DNA from: Mesobacillus persicus
GTDB taxonomy: Bacteria; Bacillota; Bacilli; Bacillales; Cytobacillaceae
DNA: 64,000 bases
Direction of reading: 5' to 3'
Assembly: GCF_900109925.1 (NCBI RefSeq)
Contig: NZ_FOBW01000002.1
Location: forward strand, 62,001-126,000
The notes beneath the pieces were generated by a model. That model was not told the DNA's origin. It searched no databases and saw only the letters and a list, made by a program, of their open reading frames with translations. The position numbers and the translations under genes are program-made. Positions 1 to 11,493 of this stretch are shown piece after piece. Numbering within the stretch: the first letter of the stretch is position 1; each line of letters begins with the position of its first letter.

Positions 1-162
1 AGATATTACCAGCCTATAACATCCTTTTAATGGAAAAATAATCGAAAGGGTATTTGCAAAGTGAGAGACAATTCAGTAAAATAACTGTAGATAGTGTTAA
101 ACACAAAGAGAACTAGTATATAAAGTGAATAACATCCATCCTAAGGGGCATTAGTGTGAAAT

Positions 163-200
163 AAAAAGGATAATTCACTTTTAAAAGTAAATTATCCTTA
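163..200 (-). terminator. Intrinsic terminator after sigA
   Basis: A long AT-rich inverted repeat (AGGATAATT.ACTTT against its complement) is followed on the minus strand by a T-rich run, just past the sigA stop codon. It would end the dnaG-sigA transcript. The remaining bases 1-162 hold no ORF with a ribosome binding site that I could see. Confidence 0.75.
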
Positions 201-206
201 TGAAAT

Positions 207-1337
207 CTATTCTAAGAAGTCTTTCAAGCGTTTGCTACGGCTAGGATGTCTTAACTTCCTAAGTGCTTTAGCTTCAATCTGGCGGATACGCTCTCGGGTG
301 ACACCAAATACTTTACCCACTTCTTCAAGCGTTCTAGTGCGGCCATCATCAAGACCAAAGCGCAATCTTAATACATTCTCTTCACGATCAGTTAACGTAT
401 CTAATACATCTTCAAGTTGCTCTTTAAGCAGTTCATATGCAGCATGCTCAGATGGAGATGTAGCATCTTGGTCTTCAATAAAATCTCCTAGGTGAGAGTC
501 ATCTTCTTCTCCAATAGGGGTTTCTAAAGAAACAGGCTCCTGAGCAATCTTAAGAATTTCTCGTACCTTTTCAGGGGTAAGGTCCATATCTTCTGCAATT
601 TCTTCAGGTGTCGGTTCGCGACCTAGGTCTTGCAATAATTGACGCTGGACACGAATTAGTTTATTGATGGTTTCAACCATATGAACCGGTATCCGAATTG
701 TTCTTGCTTGGTCTGCAATTGCTCTAGTAATGGCCTGACGAATCCACCAAGTTGCATAAGTACTAAATTTGAAACCTTTACGGTAATCAAACTTTTCAAC
801 TGCTTTGATAAGACCCATATTTCCTTCTTGAATCAGGTCTAAGAAGAGCATTCCACGGCCGACATAGCGTTTTGCAATACTAACGACTAGACGAAGGTTT
901 GCTTCAGCAAGACGTCTTTTCGCCTCTTCGTCACCTTTTTCGATTCTTGTGGCAAGCTTGATTTCTTCTTCTGCTGAAAGAAGATCAACTCTTCCTATCT
1001 CTTTTAAGTACATTCTTACTGGGTCGTTAATCTTTACGCCAGGGGGAACACTTAAATCATTAAGATCAAATTCTTCATCACTTTCCTTGGCTAGTTCCTT
1101 AACAGCAGGATCTACATCCTCATCATTGTCACCAACTAGTTCAACCCCTTGATCACCAAGGAATTCGTAAAATTCATCCATTTGGTCTGAATCTAATTCA
1201 AAACTTGATAATCTCTCGGCAATGTCATCATAAGCGAGGACACCGGTTTTTTTTCCTAGTTCCGTTAATAATTCTTTCGCTTGATCTAAGGTAACTTCTG
1301 GCTCAACCTCTTTAGAATGGGTGGACTTTTCAGCCAT
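207..1337 (-). CDS. sigA: RNA polymerase primary sigma factor SigA (RpoD)
   Basis: Primary sigma factor that directs RNA polymerase core to housekeeping promoters. The 376-residue protein has the acidic N-terminal region 1, the [20 protein letters not shown] segment of region 1.2, region 2 with [17 protein letters not shown] (-10 recognition and melting), and a C-terminal helix-turn-helix [19 protein letters not shown] (-35 recognition). It is nearly identical to B. subtilis SigA over the last 270 residues. The start is set at the ATG at 1337, where GGAAGGAGGGG lies just upstream and the product begins MAEKS; an in-frame extension of 10 codons has no such site. It lies 40 nt after dnaG, as in the classical macromolecular-synthesis operon (yqxD-dnaG-sigA), where yqxD is decayed here. 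Confidence 0.98.
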   Translation of the reverse strand: MAEKSTHSKEVEPEVTLDQAKELLTELGKKTGVLAYDDIAERLSSFELDSDQMDEFYEFLGDQGVELVGDNDEDVDPAVKELAKESDEEFDLNDLSVPPGVKINDPVRMYLKEIGRVDLLSAEEEIKLATRIEKGDEEAKRRLAEANLRLVVSIAKRYVGRGMLFLDLIQEGNMGLIKAVEKFDYRKGFKFSTYATWWIRQAITRAIADQARTIRIPVHMVETINKLIRVQRQLLQDLGREPTPEEIAEDMDLTPEKVREILKIAQEPVSLETPIGEEDDSHLGDFIEDQDATSPSEHAAYELLKEQLEDVLDTLTDREENVLRLRFGLDDGRTRTLEEVGKVFGVTRERIRQIEAKALRKLRHPSRSKRLKDFLE

Positions 1338-1377
1338 ATGTACCCCTCCTTCCAAAATCACAAACACATTTTACAAA

Positions 1378-3192
1378 TTATAATGACTTACGCAGCTGGA
1401 TAATTTCCATTGCGATAGTGGCTGCACGTAAAAAATCGCTTTGTCGTTCTGCTTCCTTTTGTTCAACTTCTTTAGCTTTTATTTTTAACATCTTTTGATA
1501 TTTCAACACCTGCTTGATATAATCAGTTAATTCCTGATCACCAATCTCTTCGTTGAGTGTTATCATTCCGATGTCTGCTACAATCCTTTTTAGCTTATTA
1601 TCTTCAAGATAATTTAAGAACCCATTAAGATCTGGCTCATAGCCTTTTTCATAAAACCCTATTAAATAAGTAATGATTGCCTGGTGTTCATCAATATTTA
1701 GAGTATTGCCTTGCAGCAGGTCATGTACTCTATATGCCATTTCACTATCTCTTAGCATATGTGAAATGAGACGTCGTTCCGCTTCATAATAAGCTGGCCT
1801 AAGCCCTGCCTGCCTTACCACCGAAAAAGGCTTAGCCTCAGGAGGAGAGGTATTGGAGCTTACTTTTCTAGCTTGCGGCGTTGAACTTCCCCTTTGGTTC
1901 ACTTGCTGCTTTAACGCATCCAAGGAAAGTGAAAACTCATTCGCTAGCTGTCTAATATAAAAGTCCTTTTCGACTACTTTATCTAGTCGACTGATTTCAA
2001 TTAATACTTCTTCGATATATTGAAGGCGATCTCCTTCATTTTGAAGGTTTTTCCCTCGCCGATAGTAAAGGAGTTTAAACGCCATAAGGGTTAAACTCGA
2101 TCCAATTACATCAGCTTTGAATTTTTCTTCACCATATTTCCGAATATAATCATCTGGATCAAGCCCTTCAGGCATTTGGGCTACTTTTACAGTACATCCA
2201 GCTTGATCAAGCATTAAAGCCGCTCGCTGTGCAGCTTCAATCCCAGCTTTATCTGCATCATAGCAAACCGTAACGGTTTGAGCATTCTTTTTCAATGTTG
2301 AAATATGCTCAGAGGTTAAGGATGTTCCCATTGTGGCAACGCCGTTTTCAACCCCTGCACGATCAGCTGCAATTACATCTGCAAATCCCTCAAATAAGAC
2401 AACATTCTGATGCTTACGGATTATAGGACGTGCTAAGTGAAAGTTATACAAGATTTTACTTTTATTAAAGATTGGTGTTTCAGGGCTATTTAAGTATTTG
2501 GGTTCTTCATCCTCAAGAGCTCTCCCCGAAAACGCAATGGTATTCCCTTGATGGTCAGAAATAGGGAACATAATCCTGTTTCGGAACCGATCAAAATATG
2601 TTCCGTCTCTCTCCCGTTTAATGACCAATCCGGCCTTTTCCATCTGTTCTAGGGCAAACCCTCTTTTTTGGAGAAGATTGCTGGCAAATTCCCAAGATGG
2701 GAGTGCATATCCAATCTGAAACTTCTCGATAGATTCCTTTGAAAATCCCCTGTTTGTCAGATATTCTAGAGCATGCTGACCTTCATCTGTATTCATTAAC
2801 AGGTGATGATAAAACTTTCTCAGCAACTCATGTGCTTCTACCATCTGACGAAAATTTTCAGGAATTGCCTTCCTCTTCAAAGATAACGATGCGTCAAACT
2901 CTAGCTGAATATTTGCACGATCAGCAAGTTTTACAGCAGCTTCTTGAAAGTTTAGCCCATCGATTTCCATTAGGAAAGAAAACACATTCCCTCCGGCACC
3001 ACAACCAAAGCAATGATAAATTTGCTTTTCGGGTGAAACAGAAAAGGAAGGGGAGTTCTCACCATGAAATGGGCAAAGACCGAAGTAGTTCCGCCCTTGC
3101 TTCTTCAGCTGGACATAATCACCAATGACATCGGCGATATCAACCGCCTGTCGGATTTCGTTAATTTTTTCTTCGGCAATCCTTTCTGCCAT
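1378..3192 (-). CDS. dnaG: DNA primase DnaG
   Basis: Synthesises RNA primers for leading- and lagging-strand replication, working with the replicative helicase. The 604-residue product has an N-terminal CHC2 zinc-binding domain (Cys40, His43, Cys61, Cys64), a central TOPRIM catalytic core (EGFADVI and the acidic YDADKAG motif), and a C-terminal helicase-interaction region. Two ATGs are possible: the one at 3192 is preferred because the GGAG at 3201-3204 stands 8 nt from it but only 2 nt from the ATG at 3198. It precedes sigA and follows a decayed yqxD whose last codons end 17 nt upstream, so the dnaG ribosome binding site overlaps the end of that pseudogene. Confidence 0.97.
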   Translation of the reverse strand: MAERIAEEKINEIRQAVDIADVIGDYVQLKKQGRNYFGLCPFHGENSPSFSVSPEKQIYHCFGCGAGGNVFSFLMEIDGLNFQEAAVKLADRANIQLEFDASLSLKRKAIPENFRQMVEAHELLRKFYHHLLMNTDEGQHALEYLTNRGFSKESIEKFQIGYALPSWEFASNLLQKRGFALEQMEKAGLVIKRERDGTYFDRFRNRIMFPISDHQGNTIAFSGRALEDEEPKYLNSPETPIFNKSKILYNFHLARPIIRKHQNVVLFEGFADVIAADRAGVENGVATMGTSLTSEHISTLKKNAQTVTVCYDADKAGIEAAQRAALMLDQAGCTVKVAQMPEGLDPDDYIRKYGEEKFKADVIGSSLTLMAFKLLYYRRGKNLQNEGDRLQYIEEVLIEISRLDKVVEKDFYIRQLANEFSLSLDALKQQVNQRGSSTPQARKVSSNTSPPEAKPFSVVRQAGLRPAYYEAERRLISHMLRDSEMAYRVHDLLQGNTLNIDEHQAIITYLIGFYEKGYEPDLNGFLNYLEDNKLKRIVADIGMITLNEEIGDQELTDYIKQVLKYQKMLKIKAKEVEQKEAERQSDFLRAATIAMEIIQLRKSL

Positions 3193-3209
3193 GAGCATTA
3201 CTCCATTTA

Positions 3210-3537
3210 TTATCGCTTTTCATTTCTCACTAGAAATTTCGACAAAGCCCTCGTCAATTCCTGCACAAAATTTTCCCGAACTTTTTCACTGAAAGGTTTT
3301 GGTCCTCTTCCGTAGTCTCCTCGTCTTTTAGCATTTTGCTGAAAGATGTCGAGGCGCTTTCTTTTTCTTCAAATAAAATTCCCCGTGGAGACAAAACATA
3401 AACCCATCTTTCAGAAGAAACGTTATTTTGCATATGTGCATTGGAAGCGACAAAAACAAGCTCTACAGGAAACGACGAAGTAAGTTGAATCATTCATTCT
3501 TAACTGGACAGGAATCTGCATCGACAAAAACTGTCAA
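3210..3537 (-). pseudogene. yqxD: Decayed yqxD (YaiI/UPF0178 family)
   Basis: Three pieces of a YqxD-like protein can be read on the minus strand, in different frames. The N-terminus reads FVDADSCPVKNE (family FVDADACPVK) and stops at once. A one-base shift then restores MIQLTSSFPVELVFVAS and SSERWVYV, matching the next family segment. About 40 family residues are then missing. The continuation LSPRGILFEEKE is followed by a second frameshift to KRRGDYGRGPKPFSEKVRE, the conserved C-terminal GPKPF segment. The stop is at 3210-3212. At least two frameshifts plus an internal deletion make a working product unlikely. The position upstream of dnaG is exactly that of yqxD in B. subtilis. A possible TTG start lies at 3537 but no ribosome binding site is visible. 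Confidence 0.85.
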
Positions 3538-3761
3538 AGAATTTAATTCATAACTAGTAATTCTACATCACTCCGTATATTCCTTCTTTAGTAAGAGGAT
3601 TTTTTCAAATCAGTTTTTGTCGAAATTTCCCTCACCTCAAACCTTGACATGTAACAATAAATAGTTTATTCGTAAATAGTCAAGTCTAAACCTAATCTTG
3701 TGTATTTTTATCACAATTTTTTATTATAGTACAAGAAATCCAAATTTGCTATCATTTTTTT

Positions 3762-3950
3762 AGGCTCTTTTCTTAAACTTTGTTCCCTTTGGATATAAAA
3801 GTAAGACGACTTGAGCATCGTTACAGAGCAAAATGGCGATCCACATTGAGAAAAGAGCTTACAAACTTACTAAATTAGCTTAGCTTACGTTAAAATCGGC
3901 TTTTAGATTTTAACAACAATCTTTTACGAAAATTTTTAAATATACTTTGT
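3762..3950 (+). repeat. Dispersed repeat R1, copy A
   Basis: The gap 3541-4005 holds no gene. It carries a structured repeat: left end GGCTCTTTTCTTAAACTTTG at 3763, an inverted partner GAGAAAAGAGCTT at 3848-3860, then a tail containing CGTTAAAATCGGCTTTTAGA and ACAACAATCTTTTACG. The same ordered blocks recur near 22112-22556, 32323-32505 and 49852-49966, and the left end alone at 8841. A short hairpin AGAATAGCACA...TGTGCTATTCT at about 3960-3990 lies just downstream of the yqfL stop and may terminate yqfL. Confidence 0.6.
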
Positions 3951-4005
3951 TGCTCAAAAAGAATAGCACATTCTCATATGTGCTATTCTTCATTTAAGTT
4001 GATTC

Positions 4006-4830
4006 TTATTTATTATTGAGAGAAGTTTTTTTAAGGATAATGTTCATAATTACATTCGCACTTTCCTCTACCGCTTTATTGGTTACATCGATTACCGGGC
4101 AGCCAATTTTTTCAACAATGGAATCGAAATAATCAATCTCCTCTTTAATCCGATCGATATTTGCATAGATGGCCTTCTGGTTAAGCCCAAGGGAAATTAA
4201 TCGTTCCTGCCTAATCTGATTCAGCTTTTCCGAGGTAATCCGAAGTCCAAAACACTTCTCCTTTGGCACTAGAAATAATTCTTCCGGTGGATCAATCTCA
4301 GGAACAATTGGGACATTTGCTACCTTATAACGTTTATGGGCTAAATACTGCGACAAAGGAGTCTTCGATGTTCTAGAAACCCCAACGAGGACGATATCTG
4401 CCTTAAGTATTCCACGCGGGTCTCGCCCATCATCGTACTTTACAGCAAATTCAATCGCTTCAATCTTTTTAAAATAATCCTCATCTAGTTTATGAACTAA
4501 GCCTGGTTCATATAACGGCGTCTCGCCGCATTGAAGTTGAATCTGGTTCATAAGGGGACCAAGAATGTCGCAACTAATGACTCCTGCTCGCTCAGCGGCT
4601 GTTTTCATATACCCACTAATCTCTGGTCTTACAAGTGTATAAGCAATCATCCCACCGTCTTGCTTTGCGAGAGAAATGACCTCATCCACATTTGATGTAT
4701 CCTCTACAAATGGAAAACGTTTAATTGTCAGTTCCGTTTTTTTAAATTGGCTAACTGCTGCTTTTGTTACAAGTTCTGCCGTCTCACCCACAGAATCGGA
4801 GACAACATAGATTATCGGCATCTTATCCAT
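4006..4830 (-). CDS. yqfL: Pyruvate,phosphate dikinase regulatory protein (DUF299), YqfL
   Basis: Member of the DUF299 family of bifunctional serine/threonine kinase-phosphorylases that switch pyruvate,phosphate dikinase or PEP synthetase on and off. The 274-residue protein has the family signature: the opening [11 protein letters not shown] near residue 9, the conserved block [20 protein letters not shown] (119-137), and the nucleotide-binding [15 protein letters not shown] from residue 150. It lies 25 nt after ccpN, which represses gluconeogenic genes in B. subtilis, and the two are adjacent there also. That pairing suggests a shared role at the pyruvate/PEP node. The actual target enzyme cannot be seen in this window. 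Confidence 0.93.
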   Translation of the reverse strand: MDKMPIIYVVSDSVGETAELVTKAAVSQFKKTELTIKRFPFVEDTSNVDEVISLAKQDGGMIAYTLVRPEISGYMKTAAERAGVISCDILGPLMNQIQLQCGETPLYEPGLVHKLDEDYFKKIEAIEFAVKYDDGRDPRGILKADIVLVGVSRTSKTPLSQYLAHKRYKVANVPIVPEIDPPEELFLVPKEKCFGLRITSEKLNQIRQERLISLGLNQKAIYANIDRIKEEIDYFDSIVEKIGCPVIDVTNKAVEESANVIMNIILKKTSLNNK

Positions 4831-4855
4831 TGAAATACCAGCTCCTAGTTAAATC

Positions 4856-5488
4856 CTATTCGTCATTCGCTAAAGCAACAAACGCCTTAGTTACATTTGT
4901 TTTCGTCAATCTTCCGACGATTTCTAGTCCTTTTTCTGTTTCCTTCACAATCGGCAAGGCATCAATCTGCTTATCAATTAATTTTTTTGCTGCCTCAATT
5001 AATAAATCATCTTTTTCGCATACCGTAATATTTGGCATCCTTGTCATAATGATGTTGACTGGAACGGCTGTAAGTTCCTGCTTTCCAATGCTTGCCCTTA
5101 AAAGGTCTTTCCTAGATAACACGCCTGCTAAACAACCAGATTGATCTGTAACGAATAACGTCCCCACATCCTCAAGGAACATGGATACAATCGCATCGTA
5201 TACTGACACATTTGCTGAGATCACAACAGGAATAGACTGGTAATCCCTTACATGAATTTTTTTTAGATTTTCAGTCAATAGTTGTGTCCCAGTTTTACCG
5301 GTATAGAAATAGCCTACACGCGGTCTAGCATCAAGATAGCCAGCCATCGTCAATATGGCTAGATCAGGTCTCAAAGTAGCTCGTGTCAGGTTAAGTTGAT
5401 CAGCAATCTGCTCCCCTGTTATCGGGCCATTCCCCTTAACAATTTCCAATATTTGTTCCTGGCGTTTATTCAGTTCGATTGTCCTCAC
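4856..5488 (-). CDS. ccpN: Transcriptional repressor CcpN
   Basis: CcpN represses gluconeogenic genes (gapB, pckA in B. subtilis) during glycolytic growth, independently of CcpA. The 210-residue protein has an N-terminal winged helix-turn-helix (GPITGEQIADQLNLTRATLR, about residues 20-39) followed by two CBS domains (about 78-205), which in this family sense nucleotides. The GTG at 5488 gives MRTIELNKRQE, aligning with the B. subtilis N-terminus MSTIELNKRQE. The ribosome binding site before it is poor. A small inverted repeat, GGACCATATTTAGTCC at about 5500-5515, lies immediately upstream and could be an operator or part of the promoter. Confidence 0.94.
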   Translation of the reverse strand: MRTIELNKRQEQILEIVKGNGPITGEQIADQLNLTRATLRPDLAILTMAGYLDARPRVGYFYTGKTGTQLLTENLKKIHVRDYQSIPVVISANVSVYDAIVSMFLEDVGTLFVTDQSGCLAGVLSRKDLLRASIGKQELTAVPVNIIMTRMPNITVCEKDDLLIEAAKKLIDKQIDALPIVKETEKGLEIVGRLTKTNVTKAFVALANDE

Positions 5489-5536
5489 CGCCTAACTGGA
5501 CCATATTTAGTCCGATCAATATTGAAAAACTGTGGA

Positions 5537-5567
5537 AAAGCACCTATCAAACAAAAATAGGTACTTT
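5537..5567 (-). terminator. Terminator between glyS and ccpN
   Basis: On the minus strand AAAGTACCTAT pairs with ATAGGTGCTTT around a short loop, followed by TT. It lies just past the glyS stop and would end the glyQS transcript. Confidence 0.65.
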
Positions 5568-5573
5568 CCTCAA

Positions 5574-7646
5574 TTATTTAACGTTAATATCGTTCACCTT
5601 AGCAAATTTCATAATTAAGGTAGCAAGAGCGCTCATCTGGTTGAGGCGATTCGCCCGGACTTCTTGATTTTCTGCCATAACCATTGTTCGCTCAAAATAA
5701 CCATTAATGACAGGACCTAACGAGACTAACAATTGATAAAACTCAAATGCATCAATCCCTGTTTCTTCCGTTTTTGCAGCATCTAAATACTTTGCATAAA
5801 GAACATTCTCATCCTCATTTTCAAATAGTTCAGGATTGATATCTCCCATTACCTCTGCTTTACTGGCGATATTCACTACCCGGCTAAGCGATTCCATGCT
5901 CTCCTTAAATCCTTGTTCATCCTTTTTCATTTGAAGAACATTTGCTTTCTCAAGTAAACCAGGGATGTTTCGTAACCCACTTCCAAGAACGGCATCTATC
6001 AAGTCATAACGGACACCTTGTTCCTGAAGGAGGTGCTTCATCCTCATATTAAAGAAGTGATAAAGCTCCTTGAATATTTCCTCACTATCTCGTTTAGAGA
6101 TTTCCGCTTCATTGACAAGATCTAAAGATAGACCTATTAGAATTTCAAGTGAAATATTCCAATTCTTGTTAACAAGCGTTTGAACTACACCTAACGCTTG
6201 TCTTCTTAGGGCATATGGATCCTGGGATCCACTTGGAATCACACCAATAGCAAAGAATGAAGTAATGGTATCCAGTTTCTCAGCAATTGCTACAACTGCT
6301 CCTGCGTCACTTTCAGCTGTTCCATCTTCAGCATTCCTAGGCATATAATGCTCATTGATTGCCCGAGCTACCGCCGGTTTCTCACCTTTTTGCAATGCAT
6401 ATTTTTCTCCCATGATTCCCTGTAGTTCTGGAAATTCATAAACCATTTGAGAGACTAAATCAAACTTACTGATTTCAGCAGCACGGTCAACAACTGCACG
6501 AGCATCCGTATCCAGTCCAATGCGTTCACTGATTAGGCTTGCTAGTTTTCTTACGCGCTCTGTTTTAACAGCAAGCGTCCCAATATCTTCGTGATAAACG
6601 ATGTTCTTAAGCTTGGCCATTGAAGCTTCAATCGATTGTTTCTGATCTTCTTTATAGAAAAATGCTGCATCAGCTAATCTGGCGCGAAGGACCTTTTCAT
6701 TCCCACGAGCTACCTTATCAAGATGAAGGTGATCACCATTTCTGACTGTAACAAAATACGGAAGCAGTTCTTCATTCTTCGATTTTACTGGGAAATATCT
6801 TTGGTGCTCCTTCATAGAGGTGATCAAAACTTCCTCTGGGATTTCTAGAAATTCCTGTTCAAACTTACCAAATAATGCGGTTGGATACTCGACGAGATTA
6901 TTGACTTCTTCTAGTAGATCCTCATCGACTGGAATTGTCCAGTTATTCTCTTGTTCAATATTCTCGATTTGTGAAAGAATAGCTTTTTTCCTTTTGTCCG
7001 CATCGACAATTACATATTGGTTCAGCAAATCCGCTTCATAGTTCTCCGGCGAAGTAATTTCCACCTCTTCACCAAGGAATCGATGACCCATCGTTATATT
7101 ATTAGAGGCGACACCCGTAATAGAAAAAGGAATTGTCTCGTTTCCAAACATGGCAACGATCCATTTGATTGGTCGAATATAGCGGAGCTCTTCATTAGCC
7201 CAGCGCATATTCTTTGGGAAGGTTAAGCCTGTAATAATATTTTTTAAATCTGGCAATAAATTTACCGTTTCTTGTCCTTCGATAAACTTCTTAACATGAG
7301 CGTATTCAACGCCTTTAATTTCCTTAAAATAAATATCTTCAACCGTCATTCCTTGCCCACGGGTAAACCCTTCCGCTGCCTTTGACCAAGTCCCATCAGC
7401 AGAAAGAGCTATTCTTTTAGCTGGCCCCTTGGCTTCCTCATGATTATCTTCTTGGCTCTCTGCTACGTCTGTAATAAGCACTGCTAATCGTCGGGGAGTG
7501 GAATATAGTTTTATCTCATTAAATTCAATATTTTTGTTAGATAACCAGGCTTTTAATTTCTCTGCCAGTTGGCTTATTGAATCGTTAATAAATCTAGCCG
7601 GCATTTCTTCAAGCCCAATTTCTACTAATAAATGACGCTTACTCAT
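5574..7646 (-). CDS. glyS: Glycyl-tRNA synthetase beta subunit
   Basis: Beta subunit of the bacterial alpha2beta2-type glycyl-tRNA synthetase; it carries tRNA recognition and the anticodon-binding region. The 690-residue length is typical. It opens with the family-typical [15 protein letters not shown], includes the conserved [14 protein letters not shown] and [19 protein letters not shown] segments, and has a C-terminal DALR-type anticodon domain. Its start codon overlaps the end of glyQ by 8 nt, implying translational coupling. Expression should follow the T-box upstream of glyQ. Organisms with this heteromeric enzyme usually lack the single-chain eukaryal-type enzyme, which is not visible here. 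Confidence 0.97.
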   Translation of the reverse strand: MSKRHLLVEIGLEEMPARFINDSISQLAEKLKAWLSNKNIEFNEIKLYSTPRRLAVLITDVAESQEDNHEEAKGPAKRIALSADGTWSKAAEGFTRGQGMTVEDIYFKEIKGVEYAHVKKFIEGQETVNLLPDLKNIITGLTFPKNMRWANEELRYIRPIKWIVAMFGNETIPFSITGVASNNITMGHRFLGEEVEITSPENYEADLLNQYVIVDADKRKKAILSQIENIEQENNWTIPVDEDLLEEVNNLVEYPTALFGKFEQEFLEIPEEVLITSMKEHQRYFPVKSKNEELLPYFVTVRNGDHLHLDKVARGNEKVLRARLADAAFFYKEDQKQSIEASMAKLKNIVYHEDIGTLAVKTERVRKLASLISERIGLDTDARAVVDRAAEISKFDLVSQMVYEFPELQGIMGEKYALQKGEKPAVARAINEHYMPRNAEDGTAESDAGAVVAIAEKLDTITSFFAIGVIPSGSQDPYALRRQALGVVQTLVNKNWNISLEILIGLSLDLVNEAEISKRDSEEIFKELYHFFNMRMKHLLQEQGVRYDLIDAVLGSGLRNIPGLLEKANVLQMKKDEQGFKESMESLSRVVNIASKAEVMGDINPELFENEDENVLYAKYLDAAKTEETGIDAFEFYQLLVSLGPVINGYFERTMVMAENQEVRANRLNQMSALATLIMKFAKVNDINVK

Positions 7647-8529
7647 GTTCCGCCGCCTCCTTTCTCCCTAAAATTGGAAAGCCCAATTTCTCCCTTTCTT
7701 CATAGAACGTTTTTGCTACTTTTCTTGCTAGGTTGCGGCATCGACCGATATATCCGGTTCTCTCTGTAACAGAAATCGCTCCCCTAGCATCAAGAATGTT
7801 AAAGACATGAGAACACTTTAGAACATAATCATATGCTGGGTGAACAAGTCCGACCTCCATTTGTCGATGGGCCTCTTTTTCATAAATGCTAAATAGATTA
7901 AAGAGCATCTCTGGGTCAGATGTTTCAAATGTGTATTTAGAATGTTCGTACTCCGGCTGACCAAAGATATCCCGCACCGTAAAGCCTTCTGTCCATTCTA
8001 ATTCAAAGACGTTTTCCTTATCTTGAATATAGGAGGCAAGCCTCTCGATTCCGTATGTAATTTCAACTGAAACTGGCTTACACTCAAGACCACCTACTTG
8101 CTGAAAATAAGTGAATTGCGTGATTTCCATACCGTCAAGCCAAACTTCCCATCCGAGTCCAGCACAACCAAGGGATGGGTTTTCCCAGTTGTCTTCCACA
8201 AAACGAATATCATGTTCGAGTGGGTTTATTCCCAAGGCCTTTAAAGAATCAAGGTATAGTTCTTGGATATTATCTGGCGATGGCTTCATAATCACCTGGA
8301 ATTGATGATGTTGGTATAATCGATTGGGATTCTCACCATATCGACCGTCTGCTGGGCGCCTTGACGGTTCAACATACGCCACATTCCAAGGCTCAGGCCC
8401 AATCGCCCTTAGGAAAGTATAGGGACTCATCGTTCCTGCTCCCTTTTCTACATCGTAGGCTTGCATAAGGATACAACCTTGTTCAGACCAGTGTTTCTGC
8501 AAAGTTAAAATCATATTTTGGATATTCAT
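7639..8529 (-). CDS. glyQ: Glycyl-tRNA synthetase alpha subunit
   Basis: Catalytic alpha subunit of glycyl-tRNA synthetase, a class II enzyme that activates glycine. The 296-residue protein begins [14 protein letters not shown] and shows the highly conserved [19 protein letters not shown] and [19 protein letters not shown] blocks. The ATG at 8529 is chosen because GGAGGTGT at 8541-8548 stands 11 nt upstream; the in-frame TTG at 8550 would overlap that site. It is followed by glyS with an 8-nt overlap and preceded by a glycine-specific T-box leader. Confidence 0.97.
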   Translation of the reverse strand: MNIQNMILTLQKHWSEQGCILMQAYDVEKGAGTMSPYTFLRAIGPEPWNVAYVEPSRRPADGRYGENPNRLYQHHQFQVIMKPSPDNIQELYLDSLKALGINPLEHDIRFVEDNWENPSLGCAGLGWEVWLDGMEITQFTYFQQVGGLECKPVSVEITYGIERLASYIQDKENVFELEWTEGFTVRDIFGQPEYEHSKYTFETSDPEMLFNLFSIYEKEAHRQMEVGLVHPAYDYVLKCSHVFNILDARGAISVTERTGYIGRCRNLARKVAKTFYEEREKLGFPILGRKEAAEHE

Positions 8530-8586
8530 GATTTGTAATAACACCTCCAAATATATTCGTTTTCAGGCAAAAACCAGCAGACATAT

Positions 8587-8815
8587 AAAAAACTCCCGCC
8601 TCTATGCCTAAATAGCATAGGGACGAGAGTTACCCGCGGTTCCACCCTAATTGCTGTAATCATTTACAGCCTCTTTAAAATAAAGTTACTCCGGAACGCC
8701 ATTCACTAATCCTCCGTACCTCGGCTTACACCATCCCGAGTTCGCTTTTACAGATAAGGTTAGCTACTCCTTTCCTTCAATGCAACATATGTAATTTAAT
8801 AAGAATCATAGCGAA
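8587..8815 (-). promoter_or_regulatory. Glycine T-box riboswitch of glyQS
   Basis: The leader carries the T-box sequence AGGGTGGAACCGCG at 8635-8648. A terminator hairpin (AACTCTCGTCCCTATGC... paired with GCATAGAGGCGGGAGTT, then T6) sits at 8587-8631. Stem I upstream includes CTCGG/CCGAG. The triplet at 8698-8700 reads GGC (glycine) in the context GAATGGCGTTCC, at the place of the specifier in the B. subtilis glyQS leader. Uncharged tRNA-Gly should stabilise the antiterminator and allow glyQS transcription. The architecture looks like the short glyQS type without a stem II, as in B. subtilis. Confidence 0.95.
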
Positions 8816-8840
8816 AACCAAAACAGTTGTCAATATTTAA

Positions 8841-8855
8841 GGCTCTTTTCTCTAA
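8841..8855 (+). repeat. Dispersed repeat R1, left-end fragment
   Basis: GGCTCTTTTCTCT in the space between recO and the glyQS leader matches the left end of the R1 repeat found at four other loci. No inverted partner is evident here, so this is a fragment or a chance match. Confidence 0.35.
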
Positions 8856-8898
8856 TTTAAGATGCTTTAGGATTTCAATAACCATTTTAACGAGTAAC

Positions 8899-9651
8899 CT
8901 AAAGCTTGTCTTTAAAACTATCCAACTGATTTAAGAATTTTTTTGTTTTTAAATGCAGTCCTGAATATTCCTCGTAATAAGCATTAATGACCTTTTTCAA
9001 TTCTGCCTTTGTTTCAGGTTTTACGGAAATATTACCAAGCCTTGAGAGGTCCAATAAATAGAACAATCTTAGTAGTCGAACAGTAGCAGGAGTAATCTTA
9101 TAATGATAAGGGTCCATTCCAACGCAGCGATGGCAAAGAAGACCTCCTTCTCTAATTGAAAAGGCAAAACTCCCTTCAGTACTACCGCAATTTACACAAT
9201 GATCTAATACAGGATATAAACCTAAGACATTCAACATTTTCATCTCATAAATATGAACGAGTATATCCAAATCATAACCCTCATTCATATATTGCAACGT
9301 TTGCAACAGAAGTTCAAACAAGAAAGGATTGGGCTTTTTTTCTTCGGTGCTTTTATCGGTTAGATCGATTACATAACTAGCGTAAGCAGTTAAAAAGATA
9401 TCCTCGCGAATGCTCCGCATCGACGAAATGATTTCCCCTTGTTGCAATCCACCAAGGCCTCTTCCTCTTTGAACTAAGTAATATCCATAAGTAAAAGGTT
9501 GGGTGACAGCAGTTAGGCGACTGTTTGTTTTTTTCGCCCCTCTTGCCATTACTCCAACCTTCCCCCATTCTCTTGTAAATAACGTAACGATTTTATTTGT
9601 TTCAGCATAATCTGTAGTTCTAATAACGATGCCTTCACATTTTTCCAGCAT
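8899..9651 (-). CDS. recO: DNA repair protein RecO
   Basis: RecO works with RecF and RecR to load RecA on SSB-coated single-stranded DNA in gap repair. The 250-residue protein has an N-terminal OB-fold ([21 protein letters not shown]) and a zinc finger with Cys152, Cys155, Cys173 and Cys176 (CVNC...CHRC). The ATG at 9651 is chosen because GGTGAGG stands directly upstream and the product then starts MLEKCEGIV as in relatives. It follows yqzL as in B. subtilis. Confidence 0.95.
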   Translation of the reverse strand: MLEKCEGIVIRTTDYAETNKIVTLFTREWGKVGVMARGAKKTNSRLTAVTQPFTYGYYLVQRGRGLGGLQQGEIISSMRSIREDIFLTAYASYVIDLTDKSTEEKKPNPFLFELLLQTLQYMNEGYDLDILVHIYEMKMLNVLGLYPVLDHCVNCGSTEGSFAFSIREGGLLCHRCVGMDPYHYKITPATVRLLRLFYLLDLSRLGNISVKPETKAELKKVINAYYEEYSGLHLKTKKFLNQLDSFKDKL

Positions 9652-9682
9652 CAACCTCACCATCCATTGAGGGGAGACAAAT

Positions 9683-9826
9683 CTATGAGAGGGGAAAATC
9701 CATTTGCGCTAGTTCTTCCTCCTGATTTTCGGGTATTTCTCGTGTCTCCTGCTCCAATTCCTTAAAGAGCAGATATGTGTCAATGTTACCTGTTTGAGAG
9801 AAGACCTTCCAGGTAAAATCCAACAT
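9683..9826 (-). CDS. yqzL: YqzL family small protein (47 aa)
   Basis: Short ORF beginning [20 protein letters not shown] and ending [11 protein letters not shown], 47 residues. This matches the YqzL family (MLDFTWNVFSQTGN...) encoded between era and recO in Bacillus. The ATG at 9826 is preceded by AAGGTGGGG. Its function is unknown. Short length, acidic tail and conserved place next to recO are all that can be said. Confidence 0.88.
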   Translation of the reverse strand: MLDFTWKVFSQTGNIDTYLLFKELEQETREIPENQEEELAQMDFPLS

Positions 9827-10002
9827 CGAAACCCCACCTTTCATTAATTCGATACTAGCAATTTCAATCCCAAATCCTTAACATTATCATAGCCTGTCAA
9901 TCCATTTTTCATGTGACACAAATATTGTAAAACGGTTGTATGCATAATTCATGTCTACATCTAATAAATTAATTAGGGCTTTAAAAAAAGCACCAACTCT
10001 AC

Positions 10003-11305
<1,303 letters not shown>

Positions 11306-11473
11306 TTAATAACTTCCTTTCCACTATTTTACCTTACTTTGATGTTAATTTCACTGTTATTAACGAAAAAAAGTTAAAAATTTTAAATTTTCTAAAAATA
11401 TACACCTATTCTTAGATGCTCTTAATTGTAACCTACTTTAATAGGCAGTTTCAATAAAGCACAAGTTACTAAA

Positions 11474-11493
11474 AGCTGCCCAGAAGGACAGCT
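11474..11493 (-). terminator. Hairpin at the end of dgkA
   Basis: On the minus strand AGCTGTCC pairs with GGGCAGCT around TTCT and is followed by TTTAG. The hairpin includes the dgkA stop codon. The weak T-run makes it a modest terminator. Confidence 0.45.

Noticed and set aside
3254-3493. Minus-strand 79-codon ORF as an independent gene
   Set aside because: It is one frame of the decayed yqxD; the N- and C-terminal family segments lie in the other frame on either side.
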